64,000 nucleotides of DNA from Stramonita haemastoma (GCA_030674155.1 CM060335.1:48835291-48899290), one strand, 5' to 3'; positions 49,200-62,992 are shown, numbered from the stretch's first letter. Program-made: numbers and translations. The notes: a model not told the origin generated them from the letters alone.

Positions 49200-49910
49200 G
49201 ATGCAAATGCCTCAAGATCAGGCAGACAACGGAATGGCCAACAACATGGTTTCCATAGCTAATCGATCCTCACATTCCCCAAGAAAGGCCATCTCCCAGT
49301 TTTGTCAAAACCACAGAACACAATCAACTTCATCAGCCATGCTTGCCAAATGATGCTGACGATACCTAAACAGATTGAACCACAGGCTAAGAAGTTACCA
49401 CAGAAGAAAAGGCTGGTGTCACAGCAGAAAAAGCACAATAGAACGGATTTTTATTTGTGTTCTTTGTAAAAAAAAAAAATAATTCCCAGTATCAACAGAA
49501 CATCTACCATATCTTCATTGAACTTCACTGACTTCAAGAAGGCATTTGACAGAAAGTGGCAAGGTGCAATGTGAGTAACTAAAAGCAACCATCACAAATC
49601 TCCGATTCACATATAACAGACTTGCAGGTAATGAAGACGAGATTGCCAAATTGGTGAAATGCATGATGGGACATTTTCAAAATGAGGCACAGAGTTCAGG
49701 GCCCCCAAACCCAACAGATGACAAACAGTGAAAGTCCTCTTTCAATTAAAACCACGGTCACTGGACATGACTGCAGGAAATGAGCAATAAAAAATACATA
49801 GGGCCATCATCTGAGAGGAAAGATCAGAACAAAGGTGATATGGAAATCTACACATGTATCATTACCATGGCAAAGCCCAAATGTACACTAGAAAGATCAC
49901 TCTAAAAGAA
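49200..49910 (+). mobile_element. Decayed non-LTR retrotransposon reverse transcriptase
   Basis: Plus-strand fragments in shifting frames match the usual order of a LINE reverse transcriptase. They are INFISHACQMMLTIPKQIEPQ (near 49322), EEKAG (near 49402), YQQNIYHIFI (near 49490), FTDFKKAFD (49523-49549, the catalytic DFxKAFD motif) and NLRFTYNRLAGNEDEIAKLV (near 49597-49656). The FADD active-site motif in the last block is lost. Stops and frameshifts separate the blocks, and an A-rich insertion near 49468 disrupts one. It cannot encode an active enzyme. It lies antisense to the muscleblind intron. Confidence 0.75.
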
Positions 49911-49957
49911 TTAAAAAGAAACAACTGCATGTAGGGTTTTTTTTCCACCTCCATTAG

Positions 49958-50045
49958 GCATCAAAGTGCGGGATTTGAACACCAGGCCTGCAGAGAAGAC
50001 TTCTAAGCGTTAAATGCTCTGCTACAGGAGATACGACCTTTCTTT
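49958..50045 (-). mobile_element. tRNA-like SINE head relic
   Basis: On the minus strand the text 'tctcctgtagcagagcatttaac...' ends with 'ggtgttcaaatcccgcac', resembling A and B boxes of a polymerase III promoter. It is next to the dead LINE. A true tRNA gene is unlikely because the stems do not pair well. Confidence 0.4.
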
Positions 50046-51732
50046 TGTAGACTACCAGTTCGCTATCTGGTTAGCATATACACTGTGACGGATACAAGGA
50101 TGCTGAACACAAAGCAGAAACTGTTTTAGAGTCTACGTTTTACTCTTTCTTCTATGAGCTGTGTAATTTTTGCAAACTGATGACAAAACAACGAATCATT
50201 AGTATGCACACAAAAAACAACCAAAAATCACATATTGTGTATTTCTACTATACTTTTGCGAGAAAAGTCAAATTGTTTTAAGCGAAGAATTGGATTACAA
50301 ATTTGAAAAAAAAAAAAAAGAAAATTGCCAATTGTACTCCCAGACTGTACTATAAGCTAGAAAAAAATGCATGGGGAAATGAATGCGTATTTCCTCGGAA
50401 TATTTTACTAATAGATAGCAATCGAGTCTATGACAGGGAATGAAGTGACTTGTAAAACTAAAAATTATTGCTTTCTCTTGGTGCAGTCTAAAACGATCTT
50501 CATGAAACAAGACAACTGTTTATCTTCTGATCTTGATTTCAAAGTTTTGTAGGTTTACTAAATGGTCTGATCAAATGACGCTTCCTTAACATGACTACAA
50601 TAATAATAGAGAATTTGTCACTGGTAATGAGCAGGTGTTTTTTTTAAGTATGTATTCCAAGCAATATACTGTTTAAATAATATATATCAAGAGCTGCTTT
50701 AACAGACTGGCAAAGTACAGCAAGCCCTCAGAAGATGGCGCCCTTCACAATCAACTATCATGAAACAAGCTACGGAGGAAAAAAATCTATATATGAATAA
50801 TGGAAGTCATAGTATCCAGCTAAAATAGACACAAACTACTATTAGGAAGCTATACAGATATACTGGAGATGCAAGATGCAATCATACATAATGACCTGCT
50901 TCAAAGCTTTAAATTTACTAGATACTTCTCTCCACTGCCGGAAAATGGTCTACGTGAGAACATGCAAAAGCTAATAAGTGACTGGTAAACTCATCGTTTT
51001 TCTACACCATTCGCAGCCACTCTCAGTGATCTACTGAAGCTCTTTTGCTGACCCAAGTTTCCTGAAATGGCTGTCAGCATCAAAACCTCGCCTCTTAAGC
51101 ACACCAGGGTTTTCAACTCCTCAGATCTCGCCAAACGTAAGCAAATAAACTCTTAAGAAAATCTATCCGACCTTAAATTGGGGGGCATCCAACCCCCCCC
51201 CCCCCCAACCCCCCAAGTTCCAATCTTTTTTTATTCTGCTTGTCCCTTTTTTTTCTTTTTTTTTCAGCAAATGATATCCTGATATAATCGTAATGTATGT
51301 AAATAAACAGGAAAGGGGGGATGGGGTAAGGAGACATACTTTGAAACTTTTCGTCCAAAGAAGACTTGGATAAGCAGAAACTCTACACTTGATGTTAATT
51401 AACCAAGATGTTGCCCATGATGATGAGATAGAGAGGTAGCAGATGCAGATACTGTCTGAGGGAAAGCTGAAGAAAGAGGCTCTGAAAGGGGCATTCATGC
51501 AAATGGCCGGCAAGCCTCTGTGCGCATGCACGGTGGGCAGGACAGGGGTGAGAGGGCGCCACCACATGCTGGCCACACAGAACACGGCAAGCGTCTTGGA
51601 TGCCAGTCAGTCAGGGAGGGAGCCAGTGAGCAGGTTGAGCCTTACGTAGTCCACAGTCGTCAGCATACATCATGCATGCACAGGGTGCTGGACAGGGCAG
51701 AACGAGTGTGAGGGAATGGACAGGGTGGTGTG

Positions 51733-51782
51733 AGAGAGTGAGTGAGTGAGTGAGTGAGTGAGTGAGTGAGTGTGTGTGTGGT

Positions 51783-51844
<62 letters not shown>

Positions 51845-51910
51845 TGAAAGTGTGTGTGAGTGAGTGAGTGAGTGAGTGAGTGAGTGAGTGAGTGAGTTGT
51901 GCGTTCGTGC

Positions 51911-51976
<66 letters not shown>
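51733..51976. repeat. Symmetric (GTGA)n(GT)n(GTGA)n(GT)n array
   Basis: GTGA blocks (51733-51770 and 51855-51895) alternate with long GT blocks (51779-51842 and about 51912-51976). Confidence 0.95.
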
Positions 51977-51977
<1 letters not shown>

Positions 51978-52512
51978 CCACTGCATGTGTATAAGTGAGC
52001 AGATGTGTATTACACAAGGGCAACTAAATGAGCCAAAAAGCAAGCCAGGCAAAGAAAGACAAAATTCATTGAAAATGAGCACATATAATGTCCTCTTCAG
52101 CAAAACAACAATCCAAAATGGTACATGAACAGTTATGAGATGATCAATTTATAACTTACATGATTATACAAACAGCTATTCAACTATCAAAAAAAAAAAG
52201 AAAGAAAAGAAAAAAAGAACATGCATCTTTAATCAGATAAATTCTACAAAGAACAGATTCGAGAGAAAAAGGTAAAAAAAAAAGAAAAAAAAGAAAAAAA
52301 AAAGAAAAAGAAAAGAAAAAAAAAGACAGAAAGGAGAAGATGAATTCTGACAGCAAAAACAAGACTTTGAGAAATAATTTTTTTTAAAAACAGAAAGAAG
52401 AAGAAAATAAAGACAGATGAGAACAGAAGAGAACAAAATATGATGTATGAAAAAAAGAGACAAAAAAGCAGTGACGAACTCGAGCAGTAAGGGCAGACGG
52501 TGCGAAGCTTAC

Positions 52513-52563
52513 AAAAGAAGCGGGATGGCTGACAGCAGGGCGGCTCTGGGGGGTTGCAGCAGC
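52513..52563 (-). CDS. mbl: 51-nt muscleblind linker exon
   Basis: The acceptor (gcctttctatttgtag) and donor (TTCTTTT|gtaagc) bound 51 nt. In phase 0 it encodes AAATPQSRPAVSHPASF. The downstream exon begins in phase 0 and the upstream exon ends in phase 0, so inclusion or skipping keeps the frame. Its proline/alanine-rich composition and higher GC content than the flanks suit the linker between finger pairs. No direct homology is seen. Confidence 0.5.
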
Positions 52564-53482
52564 CTACAAATAGAAAGGCCACACATCGTCATGTACCATC
52601 TCACAAACCACTCTCCGCACTTTAAAAAAACAACAAAAGACAATACATGCAGTCTTATAAACCCTTCCTCCCCCAAACTTCTTTTCATTAAATTTGACAA
52701 CCATTTACTCATTTATAAAAAAAAAGAAAAAAAAAAAAGAACACCATTAAAAAAAAACCCAAACAACTGCATTTTATGAAATTACTCGAGAAATCAATCA
52801 CATTTACACCCCATTACTTTTTTCCTTTTCACCATCAATCAAAAACAATCAATCAAACCATTCGATCAAATTATAGAAATTGTCAGATCGATCACTAAAA
52901 AAACAAATTCACACAACACTAATGTATAAACTTGACAACAACATAAGTACACAATACAAGCCCAAGCCCCCTGAGTATGCTTGTTTCGCTCAGGCTCTCT
53001 TATCGGGTCAGATACACAAGTCATTTAAACGATGCAGCACATTCAATACACACACACTTCTATGACGTAATATACATTCTTCAATCATGCATATGATCCG
53101 ACATATACCACCACCACATACTGACAATGTTTGATTACAATCAGTACGCACGAGATGACTTTTCTACCTGACAAAAGTTAGATTTTGCCAAAGACAAAAA
53201 AAGCCAACAACAAACAACAGCGCACAAAACACGAACCACAAAGTGAGTATTCACTATGTTGAAGTGAAGCACACTGCCTTCTACTGATAACCAGGGAAAC
53301 TAAACACCAAAGGAAAGTCAGGCTGATGTTCGATCAATGAGAATCAAGGACAGGCACAATCGATCAGAAAACAACACAGCCCATTTTAACGCCAAACAAA
53401 CTGAAGTGAGTGAAAAAAGCCTATTGTTGTAAAGCCAACATAAACTCACAACACAAAGCAGCTTTTAACACACTCCTGATTC

Positions 53483-53628
<146 letters not shown>

Positions 53629-54344
53629 ATTCGCATTTATAAGCTTCAGCTAATGACATTCACTGGTTCAGTTGTCCGCCTGTTTCGATCATCTGTGCAT
53701 CTGTATACTTCTCTATCTGTACATACGCTATATTCCAATCTGCACACATCACGGGTTGTACCCTACCTACAAGCATTCTCAGTTTGTGCAGCTGGAAATG
53801 TGCTCATGAGTTTTTCATGACCTTGAAAAAACACCCAAAACCAAACATTTTTTCCAGATATAGTTTTCGATATCTTTTTTTCTTAATTGGTTTCATTTGT
53901 TTAGCCAACACTTCTTCTTCAGCCCAACTTTTCAACACACACACACCCCACCATGACACATACAAATAAAATGAAGTTTAAAAAAAAAAAGACCTAGAAT
54001 AGATCTGTCAGTTACAATTCCACATAACCCTTCTCCCAAAACTTCAAAAAAAACCAACACACAAACACAAATATAAAGAAGAAAAGCACCAGGCATGCAG
54101 CTATATATATATACTTTGTTTCCCTCTCAAATCACTGAAGAGTTGTCCCCGATAACCATAGTCAAAAGCAGTCAGATGGACTACAAACAAAAGACTGGGC
54201 TTATCAACTGACAATAGCACACATCTACATCTTGAGGTATAAGCCACATCTTTAACCAAACGAGTGGTTATGCTGCTGGAACACGTCTTCAGAGTGGTTT
54301 TATACACAAAGAACACCTCAGCACTCAGTTGGTCAGTTCACTGC

Positions 54345-54745
54345 ACTCTGAACTTGGAAACAAAGCAATAGGCTAACAAAGTATACTTTGAATATCTTCA
54401 TAGCTCTCTGAACTTGGAAACAAAGCAAGAGGCCGACAAAGAATACTTTGAAGTAATACCTCCATAGCACTGGACTTGGAAATAAAGCAATAAGTCGACA
54501 AGGCATACTTTAAAGTTATATCCTCACAGCACTGAACTTGGAAATAAAGCAATAAGCCGACAAGGCATACTTTAAAGTTATATCCTCACAGCACTGAACT
54601 TGGAAATAAAGCATAAGCCGACAAGGCATACTTTAAAGTTATATCCTCATAGCACTGAACTTGGAAATAAAGCAATAAGCCGACAAGGCATACTTTAAAG
54701 TTATATCCTCATAGCACTGAACTTGGAAACCAAGCAACAGGCAAA
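54345..54745. repeat. 62-bp minisatellite, about 6 copies
   Basis: The unit starts 'gaacttggaaataaagcaat' and ends 'atatcctcacagcact'. The central copies are almost identical. The two left copies and the right edge are diverged, so the array has been growing from its middle. Confidence 0.92.
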
Positions 54746-55934
54746 AAGTAGGCAAAGACATAGTCTTTCCAAACCAGCAAAAGCTTATTTAGTGATAAAG
54801 TGATACGATGCTCATGGTCAAGCATGAAGACCACAAGGAACCAGAATGAAAGAACATCTCAATACCAAGTATCTAAAGATCCCTGCGGCCTGCTGAGAGA
54901 GGTTCACTAAAGAAGTCCAGAACGTAATATTGCCTTAGATAATGCGACCATTCCAACCACAGAAACAGATGATTTTAGACGAAAATTAGCGAAGCTTTTT
55001 GAAGATCATTCCAGGACCTCCATCATCTGCGAGAGAGAATACAACATACAGGTAATCTAGCAGACAGTTTTGACGTCACCTGAGGCAAGAAAAGGACCTT
55101 CAAAACACAAGACAGCAGCCCCCACCAGTGCTGAAGACTGAGGCTTTCTATAAAGGTACCCCGAGCTACACCATGGTGGTTGCTATAATTATAAGACTGG
55201 CGTTGATTTGGGTAAATATACTGACAGTAATATTGTTCTTTCAATCTGCTTTTACCAAATGTAACATTTTTACTAGAGTATGATTATATTATCAAAGCTG
55301 AAGTGTTAAAATGAATTGGCTGCAAATTGCTTCCCTTCACAAATAGTTTAGAAGCTGCAGGAAGGAGAAACAGCCAAACCAGGCCATCAGACCAGTGTCC
55401 AACTTTGCCTGCACCAACTGTGGCAGAGGCTGCCACGCATGGGTTGGTATGCCGAACCACTCGAGACATGCTTCAAACAAGAATGCTGTGGCTAAAAGAA
55501 GATTTAGCCATTGTCTCCTGAGACAGAAGGAACCTACAACTAGATGCTTTTGTTGTTTTTGTACAGACTCTCTTCTCCCCCCCCCCCCCCCCCCCCTTTG
55601 TGGTTGTTTTGTTTTAAAAACTACTGTAAAAGCTCAGAGTTTAGAAGAAAAAGACAGTTGTGAAAGACAACAAAAAAAGGGGGGTTGGGGGTGGAAATAA
55701 GTGAAGACTTCAAACTGTGCCAAGACATAATGACTTGACTGACTTCTCATTGCACTCTCTGCCAAGAAGTCACGATGGCCTTGAACAGAACTGTTCAGGC
55801 AATACGTCATGGCTAAGTTGACCCTGGAGGAGCCCATTCATCTCTAAGCCACAGAGTGCATGCTGGGTATGTACATGTCAACCTTGCCACTGGACCCCAA
55901 GTCACTTACTTTTCCATGAAAGATGGATGAGTAT

Positions 55935-56093
55935 TGACCAGACCAGTGAGATGGTATGCATGCATCTGCACAGAGGGCCTCAACTTGTAGTCTCATACAA
56001 GGGCCTTGCTGGGGAATAGAATGTCAGCTCCAAGGGAACAATCCCGTCAGATATCCCAGATCACGAGTCCAATGCTTTACACACTAGGGTTAT
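55935..56093 (-). mobile_element. Diverged SINE copy
   Basis: On the minus strand the text 'gataaccctagtgtgtaaagc...' is followed by 'ttcccttggagctgacattc...' and 'ccttgtatgagactacaa...'. This parallels the head and core of the element at 6185-6540, with many changes. Confidence 0.45.
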
Positions 56094-57540
56094 CCAATGT
56101 CCTGGTGTAGAAGCATTTGCTTCCTTCACATGTCTTCTTGGAGCTGCTGTTAAACAGAATCATGATAATAAAATAAAAAGACTTTCTGGCAACTAAGCAC
56201 ACATACAAGAAAAGAAAGAAACGGCGCAAAATAGATACTTCAATTGTTGATAAATATATGCTACCCATACCCAATATCGTTATCACTATAAGGTGTAAGC
56301 AAAGTGTTGGTAGGAATCACACGACAGACAAAGCAGCAGCATGCAAAATGAACAAGTACCCCAAACTGAAGCCAACACGACAGTCAGTTATGCAATAATG
56401 TTGCTGACAGACAGAAAACAGGCCAAAGCTAAGCACCACCAAAATGCTGCTCACACAGTTACCACAGGTCAACGTGCCACCACCAACAAAGCAGAAACAA
56501 CACCAAGCAGAAACAACACATAAGCAGAAATATTGTGCACCTGTGTCAGGACAGCCTTACTGGCATGTGAGGGTTTCTTGTTTTAAGGACCCCCCTCCTC
56601 CCCCTTTCACTTACACACACGGGTGTGTTCATTGAATTACAGAGCAACATCACAAACAAATCTCACCGTATAGTATAATGGGTTAGATGTCTTTTATCAC
56701 ATAAACACTTAAGGTGCCTTCAGCCAGACAATGTTCGTCTTGTGATGGGTTAATTTTTTGTACATTGTGAAGATTTTCTCCGATTTCAAAATCAAGTATA
56801 AACTCTGAGCTAATTGTTTGGCAGCTAATACACGTGACGTCCTACAGCAATTTATGGTGAGGAGAAAGAGCATGAATCCATTACCGAGTGCCAGACCCAT
56901 GCAAAAGAGAGAAAAAAGTTCAAAACCGTCATCCAGAGTTGTATTTATCGATTCACTGCACCTTGGTCTTAAAATGTCAAATTTCCACCTTATTTCTGTG
57001 TCTATGGCGAGTTTTTGTCCGAAACTTTCGGGTCTTATGAATTACTGGAGGTACATCGTGGTGGTGTTATGAATTACTGAAGGTACATCGTGATGGTGTT
57101 ACTCCATATAGCTCAGAAATTCAAACTATGGTGGTTGTCGGCAGAGTCTAGCAGGTGGCGTTTTTGGGGTGATGAGGCAGAACATGTATCAATCAGTCAA
57201 TGTTACAAAAACCATCCGGTGGACGTGAAGAGCCGTTTCTGGATGGTGGCCATATTCCAACCCAGCACCAGCAAACCCCAGGTGATTGCGCGTTCTGACA
57301 GGTTATGTTAAAAAAATGGCTGGGTATGGCTGTGTGCTGATGTCTGGCTGAGCAGCCTGAGAACAGCAGTGCTAAGTATTCAAGCAACAAAAGATGAGGC
57401 TGGTGAAATAGTTTCGTTTGTTTCCTCAATCCCACCCAGATAATACTAAGGCTGAAAGCACCTGTTGTACAAAGTATATCAGTGAGGGTCTCTACATGTG
57501 AGGGCAAGGGACAGACGGGTTAGATGGGAAAGGTGATTGG

Positions 57541-57609
57541 CACAGAGAGGACAGCAGCGGCAGCAACAAGTGAAGAAGCCAGGCAACAGGGCAGAAAGTT
57601 ACCACTAAC
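57541..57609 (-). promoter_or_regulatory. YGCY cluster just after the donor of the 54-nt exon
   Basis: On the minus strand the first ~70 intron bases contain seven YGCY motifs (for example ttgctgccgctgctgtcc). Muscleblind binding downstream of an exon usually promotes inclusion in vertebrates. Confidence 0.4.
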
Positions 57610-57663
57610 CACGTAGGGTCCAGGCAGTACTGCAGTGGGGTAGGCCACGGGTTTGCCTCCAGT
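57610..57663 (-). CDS. mbl: 54-nt muscleblind linker exon
   Basis: The acceptor (ttactttttttggcgtttgag) and donor (TACGTG|gttagt) bound 54 nt, open in phase 0 as TGGKPVAYPTAVLPGPYV. A second donor eight bases on (GTG|gtaact) would break the frame. The phase agrees with both neighbouring linker exons. The proline-rich text with aromatic residues suits the region between finger pairs. It is the furthest upstream muscleblind exon I can support with reasonable confidence. Confidence 0.6.
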
Positions 57664-60600
57664 CTCAAACGCCAAAAAAAGTAACAAACACATGCAGACC
57701 AATTAGTACGTTGGCCAGTGCTAGCAACGGTGCCAGAGAACGGGTAGGGTAGTTTTGAGTCATGACAAAGGGTGGTGGGCTGGGGGGTGGGGAGTGGAAG
57801 GGGTTCTATGCATATGACACATGCAAAGCAAGCACAGATTCTTTTATTTTATTATTGTTTTCAGTCCATTTTATAAGTAAATTTAAAAAAACACCCTCAA
57901 AAAACAACGAACAAAACAAACAAAAAACCCACCCTTGGTTAAGAAATGAAACTGCCATATATTTTCTTTTATTATCTGATATTCGAAAAAGTCCCCAAAA
58001 CAAACTCTAACAGAAGCACAGGCACCTCCCAATCAACTAAGACAATCTTCCTGTAATAAGGGTTCCAGCCCATGAAGAGGCAGAAATGTTTGGAATCGTA
58101 AAAACGATTACGTTACTCTCAGTTACCACTGACTGATACATCAGTTTGATTTATCAACGGGGAGGGGACGAAAGACTGAGACAGTTAGAAAGGGAAGGGG
58201 GAGGACAGTGGTGATGAGATCTGTTGATGCCGGAATTTCAAACCAGTATTTTTCCATCTTTGTCTAGCACAAAGTCTGTCCCTACTATTCTTCTACAATG
58301 TAAATGCATGACTATCATTGTTGACTTAATCACAGCTGCCTTGTTAATAAACAGGTATGCCATGCATAAAGAACATATAACATACCTAAAAACATCACGA
58401 GCTCTACACTTTCAAAGATAAAATTATTATCAGATTCATTGTAATGTTTCCAACATAGCCAAACTATTAAAAGCTAAAGGAAGAAGAAATGACAATTCTG
58501 TTTGCAAAGTATCACCTTAACAGTGGTCGATCTGAGAAGACTTTACTGAACACAACACACGTTCTAATTGTGGAAACAAACCAAAAAAAACAACCCTTAG
58601 TAAACTGGGATTAGGGTTGGGGCAGAGTGGGGTGGAAAGGGGGTGGGGTCACAGCGTGTGTGTTCTCTGGCACCTCCTCACAGTTAAAAATGACTGTGGC
58701 AAAATCAAACAATACAGTCCAAACTAGCATTTGCAATCTCTGGGGAAAAAAAGGTGAAGATTCACAACTGAGAAAAATATAGGCAAAAAACAAACCAAAA
58801 AAAAAATTCTTAGCACAACAAAATAATGAAGAAAACATGAAAAACAAAACCTGAATGAGAGCAAACAAGAGAAGCCACAGTTTCAGCACGGATTTACGTT
58901 TGGCAAAAGTCGTTACACTCTCGAAATCGTGTCAAATAAACACACAAAAAAGTAGAAAGCAAACATTTTTTTTTTCAATGCTTATTTGCTCTCAGTCAGT
59001 CATGCAAAGCTCTGTCCAGTATTCATAGTGTCAGCTTCCAAAACCGTTTATAATGATCTCCAATCAGTTAAGCATAGTGCGACTTGCAACATGTATAATA
59101 TGAATAATGCAAAAGCCACTGAAATGTCACATAGAAAATGTAAGAAAACCATGAAGAGCAACACCCTGAACAAAGTTTCAGTCCTGGTTCTTCATCACAG
59201 ACACTGACTGACAGCAGAAAAAAGAACAGGAAAGGGCAGAACACGGGAAGACAGAAAAGAAGAACGAAACAGAGAAAAGAGGGAGAGAGATTTTCATTCA
59301 ACAACAATCAATGTTGACATTAAGCAATATAACGATTTTTGTGCGTGCGTTGGTTATTCTCTCTCGATTATGACCACACTTTTAAAGTATCTGCCTGCTC
59401 TTTTCACCAGAGAAAAAGTGTACCAGCCACAAAAGCAACAGAAAAGCAATTTGATATTTTTCCCAACATCAATAATTTTTTTTTTTAAACCCATCTTCTG
59501 ACTTTATTTCTGGTGAACTGAACAAACTACGCATAATATATATGCACACACATACATTATCACATCCAGCTCCCACACAAGAAGACAAAATGACCTAATA
59601 TGTTCATACACCGAAGCAAAAATAACCATGCACTTTGGCCACAAGTAAACACATATAACAAGGGAAAAGTGATTCTACAAAAGAACCAGTGAAGAATGAG
59701 AAACACAGACATGAAAAAAGTAATGATTCATGCAATGTTACATGGATTCTTTTGAAAAGGATGGATGTTAGTAAAGGCTAATAGTCTTCACAATTCTGGT
59801 TTAAAATAAAGTTGTAACAACTCGCAGTCTAAAAACACCCAAAATAGGCAAAACACATCTATCTACCTTCAAAACAGAGGAGGAAAGTACAAATTTTGCT
59901 GCTGGTAAGATTGCTCACGAGGTTGTTTTAGTGGTTGAGACTGATTCCCATTAGTACAACACATATGTTAAGCAATATGTGTGGTTCAGTGACCTCTGGC
60001 AATTTTACTTCACTGATCAGAATGCAAATCCAATGCCAATGGTTTCTACTTTCCACATGATAGTCCACACACTGCAAGTCTGTCAAAATGAAAGGCTTCA
60101 TCTAGAGCACCTTCATCTGCCAGAAAGCTAGATGTTAATTAACCACCCCAGCACTGGAGAAAAGGGGTACCCTGAAGCAGACCAAGACGATGATCAGCAA
60201 GACCTCGCTCACACCCTTCCCCAAAGAGTCAAGCTGTGAAGTCTTTCACGAATGTCAGAGCCCAAAACAAGGTATTAGCCGTTTTGAAGATGTACACGTA
60301 AGAAACCCTTTGTGTGATATGTTCTAGCAACTATAAATAGCCAACAACATAAATAGTACTGGGTTAGAGTACCTGGGTCTGGCCAATCCAATGAATAATA
60401 ATAATTCTCTTTAAAAACCCAATCAAAAAGCCATCAAAATATTAATACCAAATATAAAAAAAATCCGAAAAGTGTTAGCTTGTGATACGAGGAGACAGCT
60501 TGCAACACTCAATGGCCCACAAGATGTAGCCTACACACAGTCCTACTATTGAGAAGGGGGGAGTGGGGGAGGGGGGACGGTGCTGACTGATTAGGAGGCA

Positions 60601-62965
60601 CCATCACGATCCAATTCTGCATCCTCTGTAAAGTTTGCACCATCCAAAGCATTTGAAACAGAACAACTTTTTTCTCTTTTTTTTTCTTGGGGGGGGGGGG
60701 GGGGGGGGGGGGTTACTTTAATGTGGCATGTATCAACTCATGAGCTGGTCCGCAGCTTTGAATCCCAGTCTCACAATTTTTTGTGAAAGTTGCAGTGAAG
60801 TGATTTCTATCTGAGAAGTTTTATCGGTAGAAAGAACACTATGCAAGCAGCAATTTTGTTTCTTCTCAGCATGGTGGCTGTGGCATCTTCCCTGTGTATC
60901 TGTGGGTAGTCAAAAGGTTACCCAATTGTAATTTTGGTTGCCGTAAGCGCAAGTGCGTGTGTGCGCACGTAAACACATAAAAGAGTGCGCATTCTAGTCT
61001 TTTCTTTACACATGGCAGCTATGAGATCAGGTTGCACCCCTTAAGTCTGCCAGTCTCGTGTCCAACATGACCGAAGCGTTGACCCATGATCAGATCTAGC
61101 TCTCTTGCTCACAAAAGACTGACGGAGCTTTAACTCGGCATTACCTCTGACTTCAGTTTTCTCTTATATTCATTGTCGGCCACAGTAGATTCTTTTATTT
61201 CAAGGTGCTCCTTTCTGCGATTGTCACTGCACACAAAATTAATAAGCACCTTTGTCGCAAGAAATTCCTATCTGATGCAATCAAAGACAATCCCCTTAAA
61301 AAAAACAACAAAAAACCCATATTGTTAGATCTGTGTGTAACCAAATCTGTTACTGCTAGATTTTCCACTGTACACACTACAAAGACTTTGTGCAGCGCGT
61401 CTGTCTGTGCAGCATGTCTGGCGAAAGTGATTTTGTCTGATCCCCCACGATCTACAGTAATTTCAAAGAGAACAAACCTTTCTTTTGGGGCTCTTGTAAG
61501 AAGTTTTCATACAACGTCTGCTTGAGAACTCTTCTTTTGTGAAAACAATAATTTTAAAAGCAGTCTGTGATTGAATCATACGATCACGTGATTCGTTCCA
61601 CGTAGAAGATTTCTGCAAGGTGATTTCAGCAAAAACCTAATATTTATTGCACATTTTGTGCAGGCTTGAAGTCTATAAAAGCCTTCATGTCTCTCTTATA
61701 TACCCCCCCCCCCCCTTTTTTTTTAGGGGGGGGGGAGTGGTTGACGTCAAATCCACCACTTTTTGTCAAATGAATCCTCTTGGCCTACTAGTGTGGAAAA
61801 ACAAAGGCTGTAGATCTAGATGCAGTGCGCTCTTGTCTGGAGCTTCGTTTGATGTGGTTTTGATCACCTCGTGGTTTCATTAGCGATACAATGCCTATAA
61901 TGCCTCTGCTTGATGGACAGGGATCAGCTCCATGCCCTTCAGTCACGGTCTTGGGCACTAGCTAGCAGTGCGAATGAACAAAGACCAGCTTCTTCCCTAG
62001 TAGTGCTCCATAGAAAAGAAATAAAGAAAAAAGTCCCCCCCCCCAAAAAAAAAAAAAAAAACCCCCCCCCTCCCCAACTGGAAGTTGAAGCAGTGGACCA
62101 GCTCAATGTGAACGTTAACATGGAAGAAAACTTTAATTCGATACAAGTGATACAACAATTTTATATTCACTTACAAAAACAAACTTAAAAAATCAGTTTC
62201 CTTTGATAAGGCTCTACATGCTAGAGAGTGTTGCAAGCTGATGTCCTCGTACTCCACAGTCCTGGAGGTAGCGACGGAACTCAAAACAGGACACTGCTAA
62301 GGTTGGACCAAGTCTTCCCTCCTCCTCGGGTTACTGTGATCCTCTCATTGAAGTCAAGACAGGGCCAAATGACAAGTGAAGCGATAATAAACCACACAAC
62401 CTGCTTGACCGACCACTCCTCTTCTCCTGTCACTTTACTGACCCCCTATTGGCAATCCACTTCAAAATTTCGATTTTTTTCTTTTTCTCATTTTTGAGTC
62501 TGAAATGCTTAGCATGCAACCTACTTCTTTAAAAATTCGATATGCTTTCAAAATGATTGCGTTTTTCAAACAAACAATAATGCAAAAACTGGAACAAAAC
62601 TTCGTTTATTTTGGCTTTCCCATGATTGCTTTTCAAATGGCCATGAGAGGCAATACCTGAACAAGACTTATTTCATTCCTTCCAAAATGGCGGACGAACT
62701 TTCAAATGCAAATACGAAACTCGAGGGTTTCTTTTAAATTTTTAAAAAAAATCTTCATAGGAAACAGAAAACTAATTCCGGCTCCCTACTTCTAAGCGTG
62801 TTGACAGGAGTGGCGGTGGCAAGTGATCGTTCATGCAGGCTGCAGGACTGAACTGACTAGAGCTACAGTGAAGAATAAGTACAGCAAGAGTGAAGGAAGA
62901 CAGGACGGGGACGGTTGGACCGTCAAGTCCGACTACTACGCACGCACGGCAGTTATGGGCCTTAC
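57664..62965 (-). other. mbl: Muscleblind intron, no exon recognised
   Basis: A/C-rich with poly-A, a G run at 60690-60712, a C run at 61705-61716 and a C/A run at 62036-62072. No LINE or SINE was recognised. Confidence 0.5.
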
Positions 62966-62992
62966 CGGTGCAACGCTCTTCACTGGTGTAGT
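62966..62992 (-). CDS. mbl: Possible 27-nt microexon (TTPVKSVAP)
   Basis: A CT-rich tract (ttttctctcttgtgttcc...gcag) precedes, and a consensus donor (CACCG|gtaagg) follows, nine codons in phase 0. The phase matches the 54-nt exon. A hit of this size can arise by chance in a 64-kb window, so support is weak. Confidence 0.3.

Larger units (their letters stand above)
48176..52512 (-). other. mbl: Intron in the muscleblind linker region
   Basis: Contains a decayed LINE reverse transcriptase (49200-49910), a tRNA-like SINE head (49958-50045), a C run (51195-51206) and a long GT/GTGA tract. Confidence 0.6.

Noticed and set aside
49200..49910. Active retrotransposon
   Set aside because: Frameshifts, stops and loss of the FADD motif show it is dead.
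51443..51711. GC-richer open frames around 51.45-51.7 kb
   Set aside because: No splice-bounded segment in phase with the neighbours and no family resemblance.
62693..62740. ATGGCGGACGAA start-like sequence on the plus strand
   Set aside because: It stops after 16 codons, has no donor in frame and no promoter features; treated as chance.
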